DNA of 20,320 nt. It comes from CAJXZP01 sp049606935 (lineage in GTDB: Bacteria > Bacteroidota > Bacteroidia > Flavobacteriales_G > Salibacteraceae). The stretch covers positions 1 to 20,320 of the forward strand of contig JBMYWA010000043.1 in NCBI GenBank assembly GCA_049606935.1, given 5' to 3'. The notes beneath the pieces were generated by a model. That model was not told the DNA's origin. It searched no databases and saw only the letters and a program-made list of their open reading frames with translations. The translations under genes were made by a program, and so were the position numbers. The stretch's first letter is position 1; each line of letters starts with the position of its first letter. This document shows positions 14,856-20,320 of this stretch, in pieces.

Positions 14856-16598
14856 TTATTGACCTATATTCCAAATTTTGTCATAACCTAATTCTACTTC
14901 TTTTGATCTTAGCTTTTTAATACCCTCAATCAGAGCTGCGATCATTTCATCTGTTGAACAGGCTTTTGCTAAAGCATCTGGTTTTGTTTTTATTAAGTCA
15001 GCATTAAATGCATTTCCGGTAGTATTTACAATGTAACCTCCAGCATAAGTACCTTGTTTATTGTTATTTGTTTCGTCACGTCCTGTAATATTAATGGTAA
15101 GAGAGGGGATTAAAATCACTTTTCCTTCATCGTTTCCAGCTACCTGAAATGATAAATGCATATTGACTAATCCGTCTACATCCGTTTCCTTCATCATATT
15201 AACTGTACTGTTGTCGGAAGTGAAATTACTATTTACACTGCCAAAAATCTCTCCTAAGGATTGGGCATCAGTTCGTTGGGTTCCTTTATAGCTAGTTCGT
15301 ATTATTTTTTCCGTATTTTTCTCGGAAGCTGGGAAAAGAGTCGCATAATTTGCGTTACTGGTTATTTCTTCAACAGGAATAAATTCAATGTTGTATTCAG
15401 ATTTCATAAAAGCCTCAAACTTGCTGTATACTTGATCCATTACGTATTCCCAATTTGAGGCGGGTAATTGCGGAAATTGATAGGTAGTTGTGGTGGTGGT
15501 TATAACCCTTGTGTTTCCATATCCATATCGCTCACTTGTTTTTGATTCTGATTTATAAGTATGTCCTTCTAATGTAAATGAAGTTAACCCAAATTTTGTT
15601 CCTTTAGACATTGGGATTCCTGTATTTGCATTCGGTTTATAGAAGGTATATCCTATTCCATTTTTATCTTTCTTATTTACCTTTATGGATGCGTAAACAC
15701 TTTCACCTTGTTTACCTTTAACCACTACCGGCATAGAGGCGTAGGAACTGCCTTTTATTTCTGCAGTTTGAAGATCTCCAATATTTTGTTCCGAACCCAT
15801 TTTGTCGCGCTCGGTAATTAATTCGCGCTCAATAATTAAAAAATTCTCTCCTTTATTATAGTTTCCAACTCCTTTTACGCTTCCTGCAATTTCAGGATTA
15901 CTTAATGACTCCCTTGGAATTGTAACTGTTTTGGTAGGTTCAGTACCTGCATCAAAACTGGCAAAGTGATTTAAAGCACGTGCTCCGGCTACATCTGTAA
16001 TTAATGACACCCTAACTCGTGTGCCTTCTGATCCAGGAGGGTTGGTATAGGTAAGTTTTATATCCTTATCTAAATCAAGAATGGGTAATGAACTTTCGTC
16101 ATTCACTGATATAATCTCAATTCCTGAAATAGGAACAAGAGATAGTTGAGCTTGGTCTCCGGTAGATGTTTTTACTTTGATTTGTTTAGGATTCTTAAAG
16201 GGAGTTCTAAAAACTGTCATGTAAGAGCCTAAACCAATATATTCCATTTCTTGACCATCACAGGTAACTGTTCCATCCACTTTATACATTCCCATTCCTT
16301 CTCCTTTCATAAAGGTAATACCTACCATGTAGTCACCTTCTATTGTTCCTTTCGGGAAAAGTTTAGCTTCCGAAGTTTTTATTTCAGGTGGGTAAATTCC
16401 AGATACAATTGTGGTTTTTGCTACCGCAACACCTAGTTCAGAAGTATTGCTAGTCATCATATTACCAGCAAAATTTCCTAATTTCTCACCTATTTTTAAA
16501 TTTGGTTTTTTGATTTTAAACTTGTTTTTTTTGGGTTCTTGAGCATTTCCTGAAACAAGAAATAAAGTGGCCATAAAAGCCAACGCAATTTTTTTCAT
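14856..16598 (-). CDS. Secreted protein of unknown function
   Basis: This 580-residue protein begins with a signal peptide (MKKIALAFMATLFLVSGNAQ, cut after about 20) followed by a very basic stretch (KNKFKIKKPNLKIGEKLG). The mature part is mainly beta, with no motif I can assign. There is a run of Thr in VITTTTTTYQFP (about 370) and a C-terminal helical block (ALAKACSTDEMIAALIEGIKKLRSKEVELGYDKIWNIGQ). No T9SS sorting domain or lipobox is present, so a periplasmic location is most likely. In-frame ATGs exist upstream to 16658, but the -7 element at 16656-16663 covers that site, and only ATG 16598 gives a proper signal peptide. It is monocistronic: own promoter, own strong terminator. It may be a lineage-restricted family. 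Confidence 0.8.
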   Translation of the reverse strand: MKKIALAFMATLFLVSGNAQEPKKNKFKIKKPNLKIGEKLGNFAGNMMTSNTSELGVAVAKTTIVSGIYPPEIKTSEAKLFPKGTIEGDYMVGITFMKGEGMGMYKVDGTVTCDGQEMEYIGLGSYMTVFRTPFKNPKQIKVKTSTGDQAQLSLVPISGIEIISVNDESSLPILDLDKDIKLTYTNPPGSEGTRVRVSLITDVAGARALNHFASFDAGTEPTKTVTIPRESLSNPEIAGSVKGVGNYNKGENFLIIERELITERDKMGSEQNIGDLQTAEIKGSSYASMPVVVKGKQGESVYASIKVNKKDKNGIGYTFYKPNANTGIPMSKGTKFGLTSFTLEGHTYKSESKTSERYGYGNTRVITTTTTTYQFPQLPASNWEYVMDQVYSKFEAFMKSEYNIEFIPVEEITSNANYATLFPASEKNTEKIIRTSYKGTQRTDAQSLGEIFGSVNSNFTSDNSTVNMMKETDVDGLVNMHLSFQVAGNDEGKVILIPSLTINITGRDETNNNKQGTYAGGYIVNTTGNAFNADLIKTKPDALAKACSTDEMIAALIEGIKKLRSKEVELGYDKIWNIGQ

Positions 16599-16637
16599 AA
16601 ATAATAAATTATAGAATAATAATAGTTTGAATAGGTT

Positions 16638-16651
16638 GCTTAATAATAAGC
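16638..16651. repeat. Palindrome at the expected transcription start of the unknown secreted protein gene
   Basis: GCTTA (16638-16642) and TAAGC (16647-16651) form an inverted repeat with a 4-nt spacer. It covers the predicted transcription start (about 16649-16652), so it could be an operator or a 5' stabilising stem. A 5-bp stem is weak evidence. Confidence 0.3.
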
Positions 16652-16655
16652 TTCT

Positions 16656-16663
16656 CAAATATA
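16656..16663 (-). promoter_or_regulatory. -7 element for the unknown secreted protein gene
   Basis: The minus-strand sequence TATATTTG is an exact TAnnTTTG match, about 58 nt before ATG 16598. No TTG is seen at -33. Confidence 0.5.
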
Positions 16664-16787
16664 ATTAATATCCGACTAAAAACCATTGTTAATAACCTAA
16701 AAGGAATGCTTTATGATAATAAAAATCGGAGGAGTAAGTGTTTATTGTTTTTTACTACTGAGTCGGGTAAAATAGAAAAATTACCTA

Positions 16788-16795
16788 TATGTTTG
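16788..16795 (+). promoter_or_regulatory. -7 element for the pafA-like gene
   Basis: TATGTTTG is an exact TAnnTTTG match ending 15 nt before ATG 16811. The leader would be only about 8-12 nt. It lies inside the frame that could be read from ATG 16706, which argues against that longer start. Confidence 0.5.
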
Positions 16796-16810
16796 AGGCA
16801 AAATTTGATT

Positions 16811-18457
16811 ATGAAAAAACTACTTTTTGTGATGCTTTGTTTCTTCTTAGGAAATTGTTCCACACCCGTAAATACCCGAAAGAAAAACTCACCAAAATTG
16901 GTGGTAGGCGTTGTTGTTGATCAAATGCGATATGACTATTTAACCCGCTTTGAAGAAAAATATGGAGAAAATGGCTTTAAACGCCTTATTAAGGAAGGAT
17001 ACCATTGTAAAGAACACCATTTTTCTTATATGCCTACTTATACAGGTCCAGGACATGCATCGGTTTTTACTGGAACGACTCCCAAAACACACGGAATTAT
17101 TGCTAATGATTGGTACGACAGAGATTTGAAAAGATATGTGTATTGTGCGGAAGATACTACGGTAAAAAGTGTAGGTGGAGACTTTTCAAAAGAGAATAGA
17201 TCACCTCAAAACATGTTAGTTACCAGTATTGCTGATCAAATAAAACTCCATACCCAAAAGCGTGGTAAATCAATTGGTATCTCTATAAAAGATAGAGGAG
17301 CCATTCTTCCTGCAGGGAAAATGGCAGATGCAGCTTATTGGTTTGTTGGCGGAAAAGAAGGTAAATTTATTTCTTCTACTTATTATATGAATGAATTACC
17401 TACTTGGGTGAAGAAGTTTAATAATCAAAAGTATCCGGATAAATATATGAAACAAAACTGGGAAACTTTGTATCCTATTAAAACATACACAGAATCAGGG
17501 CCTGATAATAATCCTCATGAAGAAAGCTTAAAAAAGAATGGAGAACCTGTTTTTCCATATGATTTGGGTGAAGTGTTTGAGGATATTGGGTACCATGTAA
17601 TGAAGGAAACCCCTTATGGCAATGATTTACTAGTAGATTTTGCAAAAGAAACCATTGTAAAAGAACAATTGGGTTCAGATGAGATTACAGATTTTCTTTC
17701 GGTTAGCTTTTCAAGTACTGATTATATAGGACATTCATATGGGCCGCAATCTGTGGAGATTGAAGATACCTACCTAAGATTGGATAAAACGTTGGCTCAG
17801 TTTTTAGAATTTTTGGATAATCAGATTGGAGAGGGTAATTATACTGTTTTTCTAACTGCCGATCATGGTGTGGCTCAAATCCCTTCAAATTTAATGGAAA
17901 ATGGAGTGGAAGTTGGATATTACAATTCTAAGGAAATGAAAAAATCGGTTGATTCTCTTCTGGCTTTGGAATATAACATGAACGGTTTAATAGAAAACTT
18001 CTCTAATTATCAGTTTTTTATGGACTACCATAAGGTAGATTCTTTAGGGCTAAACAGAAAAGAAATAGCTCAAAAAATATTGAGTTTAAGCCTTCAATTA
18101 CCGGGAGTCAAATCAGGAATTACAGCAGAGAGTCTACGTGAATTTGATTACTTGGAAGGTGTGGAACAAAAAGTTCAAAATGGTTGGAACATTCAAAAGT
18201 CGGGAGATGTAGCCATTATAATGGAACCAGGTTGGTTATCTTCAAAATATAAGGAAAACGGTGGAACGGGACATGGTTCTCCTTGGAGTTATGATACTCA
18301 TGTGCCCTTATTGTTTTTTGGCTTTGGTATTGAAAATGGGGAGTCAATTCTTCCAACTTCGGTAGAGGATATTGTGCCTACTATAGCCCACGTTGTTGGG
18401 GTTCAAGCTCCAATGGGTTGCTCGGGGAAACCCATCTCTGTGGTGAGTAGTTATTAA
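16811..18457 (+). CDS. pafA: PafA/PhoK-type alkaline phosphatase
   Basis: This 548-residue exported phosphatase of the alkaline phosphatase superfamily hydrolyses phosphate monoesters in the periplasm or at the surface, releasing phosphate. Residues 1-15 are a hydrophobic signal ending in FLGNC, so it may be a lipoprotein anchored at Cys16, although Asn at -1 is unusual. Catalytic and zinc residues align with Elizabethkingia PafA: Asp37 (VVVDQMRYD), nucleophile Thr78 (PTYTGPGH), Asn99 (IIANDWYDR), Lys160 and Arg162 (SIKDRGAI), Asp304 and His308 (STDYIGH), Asp351-His352 (TADHG) and His488 (GTGHGSPW). The Lys/Arg pair marks it as a monoesterase rather than a diesterase. ATG 16706 is in frame but adds 35 residues before a good signal peptide and precedes the -7 element. 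No Pho-box was recognised. Confidence 0.92.
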   Translation: MKKLLFVMLCFFLGNCSTPVNTRKKNSPKLVVGVVVDQMRYDYLTRFEEKYGENGFKRLIKEGYHCKEHHFSYMPTYTGPGHASVFTGTTPKTHGIIANDWYDRDLKRYVYCAEDTTVKSVGGDFSKENRSPQNMLVTSIADQIKLHTQKRGKSIGISIKDRGAILPAGKMADAAYWFVGGKEGKFISSTYYMNELPTWVKKFNNQKYPDKYMKQNWETLYPIKTYTESGPDNNPHEESLKKNGEPVFPYDLGEVFEDIGYHVMKETPYGNDLLVDFAKETIVKEQLGSDEITDFLSVSFSSTDYIGHSYGPQSVEIEDTYLRLDKTLAQFLEFLDNQIGEGNYTVFLTADHGVAQIPSNLMENGVEVGYYNSKEMKKSVDSLLALEYNMNGLIENFSNYQFFMDYHKVDSLGLNRKEIAQKILSLSLQLPGVKSGITAESLREFDYLEGVEQKVQNGWNIQKSGDVAIIMEPGWLSSKYKENGGTGHGSPWSYDTHVPLLFFGFGIENGESILPTSVEDIVPTIAHVVGVQAPMGCSGKPISVVSSY

Positions 18458-18505
18458 ATAAAAAAGAAATGAAACTTTTAGCAAGCTTTTGCGTTAATAT
18501 TAAAC

Positions 18506-18766
18506 ATGAAAGCAACAGACACCACCGCTAGGCAAGAACAACTTTTTTCAAGCAATAATAAAGAGACTCAATTAATTGACCTTTTTGTAGATATGTGTTT
18601 TTATGATATTGAAAATCCAGCCGTAATTTTTCAGTTTAAAGTATTAGCCACACAGTTAAAATACCCTATTCATCAAATTGATAAAGTGGTAGAAATAGGA
18701 AAGAAAGAATATGCTCAGGTTTTCTCTGCCATAGAGAATCAAATTATTGAAGCTATTGGTAGTTAA
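18506..18766 (+). CDS. Small protein of unknown function
   Basis: This 86-residue, probably cytoplasmic protein looks mostly helical: a polar N-terminus (MKATDTTARQEQLFSSNNKE), then LIDLFVDMCFYDIENPAVIFQFKVLATQLKYP and a final KKEYAQVFSAIENQIIEAIG helix. I recognise no family. It starts 48 nt after the phosphatase stop with no clear promoter, so it may be co-transcribed. Its stop codon overlaps the stop of the convergent MFS gene within the bases TTAA (18763-18766). The compositional match to its neighbours and a clean ATG make it a likely real gene. Confidence 0.6.
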   Translation: MKATDTTARQEQLFSSNNKETQLIDLFVDMCFYDIENPAVIFQFKVLATQLKYPIHQIDKVVEIGKKEYAQVFSAIENQIIEAIGS

Positions 18767-19941
18767 TATCTTCTTTGTTTACCCCAAAAATGAAAGTGTA
18801 TTAGATATGCACATGCAACAAATGCAGTAAAGGCTCCAAATCCAAATGCATAATTGAACATATCTGGATCATTGGCATAAATAAACCCAGAAATTGCAGC
18901 TCCTGAGCCAATTCCAAATTCTAAGAATATATAAAGGGTAGACATGGCCCTTCCTCGGTGTAATTCGTTACTTCTATCAATGGTCCATGCAAATATGGTA
19001 GGGCTATTCATTCCTGCGGCTAACCCAAATAATATTCCTCCGAAATAAAACATTGAGGTGCTATTTGCAAGGCTAATAATAGTAATAGATAATCCAATTA
19101 AAAAGGAAGATGTAATAAGCACTGGAACCCTTCCATATTTATCGGATACCTTTCCAGCAATAAACCTTACGGTTATGGATGATACAACAAAAATGGAAAA
19201 AAATGTACCTCTATTGCTTACCCCTAAATGATCACTCAAGTCTGGTATTAAAGTTAAAATAATACCAAATGGTATGGTTGTCAATAAGAATGTTAATGCT
19301 ACCGGAAAAACATCTTTTTCGTAAAAGTCGCTGAACTTCACTTTTAAGAATTTGGTTTGCATTTTCTGTTTGTCCTTTAAGGTTTCCTTCATCCCAACTA
19401 TCACTGCTACAGATAAAAAAGACATAAATGCGGATAAATAGAAAACACCATTAATACCAATATAAGTGGAGGCATAGGATCCAATCATAGGGCCAATAGC
19501 CATTCCTGAACTTGCAAAAACACCATAAACACCCATGGCTTCTCCGCGTTCCTTTGGACTTACAATATCTGAGATGTATGCTGCAGTTGCAGTTGGTTTA
19601 AAACCAGTAGAAAAACCATGAAAAAGACGTAAAAACAAAAAACCTCCAACGGTAGCCATAACAGGGTAGAGCAAGCCAGCAACTAAAGCCACTGATGCAC
19701 CAATAATCATTACCGGAATTCTGCCAATATTATCTGTTAACTTACCACTAAATGGCCGCGCAATTAAGGCGGTTACTGTAAATAAAGAAATAATTAACCC
19801 TTTGAATTCACCACCACCTAAAGATTCTAGATAAGATGGCAATTCAGGAATCATCATGTTAAAACTACCAAAAAACAAGGTAGAACTTAAGCTAAGAAGC
19901 CAAAATTGTTTGTTTGTTTTGTAGTTTAATTCCTTACTCAT
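18763..19941 (-). CDS. MFS transporter
   Basis: This 392-residue inner membrane transporter of the major facilitator superfamily has about 12 hydrophobic helices in two halves. Motif A appears after helix 2 as GKLTDNIGRIPV (66-77, with Asp70 and Arg74) and again in the second half as GKVSDKYGRVPV, the signature of proton-driven DHA1-like exporters. FLRLFHGFSTGF (about 102-113) resembles the helix 4 motif, and the ISDIVSPKERGEAMGVYG loop (about 123-140) is typical. No substrate can be inferred. The cytoplasmic loop between the halves (about 190-210) is short. It is transcribed divergently from the AIM24 gene across 84 nt, and its stop overlaps that of the small gene on the other strand. Confidence 0.9.
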   Translation of the reverse strand: MSKELNYKTNKQFWLLSLSSTLFFGSFNMMIPELPSYLESLGGGEFKGLIISLFTVTALIARPFSGKLTDNIGRIPVMIIGASVALVAGLLYPVMATVGGFLFLRLFHGFSTGFKPTATAAYISDIVSPKERGEAMGVYGVFASSGMAIGPMIGSYASTYIGINGVFYLSAFMSFLSVAVIVGMKETLKDKQKMQTKFLKVKFSDFYEKDVFPVALTFLLTTIPFGIILTLIPDLSDHLGVSNRGTFFSIFVVSSITVRFIAGKVSDKYGRVPVLITSSFLIGLSITIISLANSTSMFYFGGILFGLAAGMNSPTIFAWTIDRSNELHRGRAMSTLYIFLEFGIGSGAAISGFIYANDPDMFNYAFGFGAFTAFVACAYLIHFHFWGKQRRY

Positions 19942-19992
19942 GAGCGCGCGAAATTAGCAGGATTTTCGAGCAAAAACAGTTTTTAAAACCAC

Positions 19993-20000
19993 TATATTTG
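19993..20000 (+). promoter_or_regulatory. -7 element for the AIM24-family gene
   Basis: TATATTTG is an exact TAnnTTTG match, 25 nt before ATG 20026, in the divergent region shared with the MFS gene. No TTG at -33 was found. Confidence 0.5.
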
Positions 20001-20025
20001 TGATGACACTATAAAATATTCTGTT

Positions 20026-20320
20026 ATGCAATCACATGAAGTAGACTACACCATTAAAGGGGATGATATTCAATTTGTAGAAATTGAACTTGACCCTCAG
20101 GAAGTTGTAATGGCTGAACCCGGAAGTATGATGTACATGAAGCAAGAAATTGCTATGGAAACTGTTTTTGGAGATGGCAGCCATCAAGCCGATAATAGTA
20201 TTCTGGGAAAAATGTTTTCTGCAGGAAAACGTGTGTTAACCGGTGAAAACTTGTTTATGACCGCGTACAAAAATCAAGGGTACGGAAAATCGCATGTGGC
20301 GTTTGCGGCTCCAATGCCCG
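20026..20320 (+). CDS. AIM24 / TIGR00266 family protein, 5' part only
   Basis: The first 98 codons are present; the gene is cut by the window edge. The translation opens with MQSHEVDYTIKGDDIQFVEIELDP and continues with VVMAEPGSMMYMKQEIAMETVFGDG and LTGENLFMTAYKN. These are the first strands of the AIM24 beta-sandwich, with the hallmark AEPGSMMYM. The family is widespread; in mitochondria AIM24 affects inner membrane organisation, while the bacterial role is not established. ATG 20026 fits the usual N-terminus and lies 25 nt after an exact -7 element. Confidence 0.88.
   Translation, partial: MQSHEVDYTIKGDDIQFVEIELDPQEVVMAEPGSMMYMKQEIAMETVFGDGSHQADNSILGKMFSAGKRVLTGENLFMTAYKNQGYGKSHVAFAAPMP

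Noticed and set aside
16599..16658. Longer start at 16658 for the unknown secreted protein
   Set aside because: The site lies within the -7 element 16656-16663, and the extension precedes a standard MKK signal peptide at 16598.
16706..16810. ATG 16706 as the start of the alkaline phosphatase
   Set aside because: It would put 35 polar residues before a complete signal peptide and lies upstream of the exact -7 element at 16788-16795.
18469..18531. A 20-codon frame (MKLLASFCV...) overlapping the start of the small unknown gene
   Set aside because: It looks briefly like a signal peptide but ends after 20 codons in a polar tail. No hairpin or regulatory amino acid run supports a leader peptide role.

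Overview
The window is an AT-rich chromosomal segment of a Bacteroidota bacterium, most likely in the Flavobacteriia. Four features point that way. A secreted protein carries a type IX secretion (T9SS) C-terminal sorting domain. There is an exosortase XrtF gene with its XrtF-associated partner, a pair I know only from this group. A small ribosomal protein THX gene is present. Several start codons are preceded by the Bacteroidota promoter element TAnnTTTG. I cannot name a genus.

Left part (1-4767, plus strand). A terminator of an upstream gene is followed by a secreted beta-helix protein. Next comes a tightly coupled run: xrtF, the XrtF-associated membrane protein, pdxH (pyridoxamine 5'-phosphate oxidase) and a family 2 glycosyltransferase. 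In this run every junction overlaps by 8, 8 and 1 nt. Middle-left (4728-6046, minus strand): thx, with a long Lys/Ala/Pro tail, and an RmlD-like sugar-nucleotide reductase. The thx terminator lies inside the 3' end of the opposing glycosyltransferase gene.

Centre (6238-9665, plus): a 977-residue AsmA-like envelope protein with an acidic linker and a long charged helical tail, then a GNAT acetyltransferase starting 2 nt later with TTG. Convergent to these (9668-13262, minus) are ywbE, a lolA-like lipoprotein carrier gene and ftsK. Further right on the minus strand: an alkD-type DNA glycosylase coupled to a CopD-like four-helix membrane protein, then a secreted protein of unknown function ending in a strong terminator.

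Right end: a PafA/PhoK-type alkaline phosphatase (plus), a small unknown protein, an MFS transporter (minus) whose stop codon overlaps that of the small protein, and the 5' part of an AIM24/TIGR00266 gene cut by the window edge.

Most of this is envelope and housekeeping biology: lipoprotein carriage, envelope lipid or assembly (AsmA), division (FtsK), sorting (XrtF, T9SS) and phosphate scavenging. The best candidate for an under-described system is the coupled xrtF cluster, because the XrtF substrate is not established to my knowledge. No stretch longer than 300 bases lacks a gene. I saw no tRNA, rRNA, CRISPR array, insertion sequence or phage gene.
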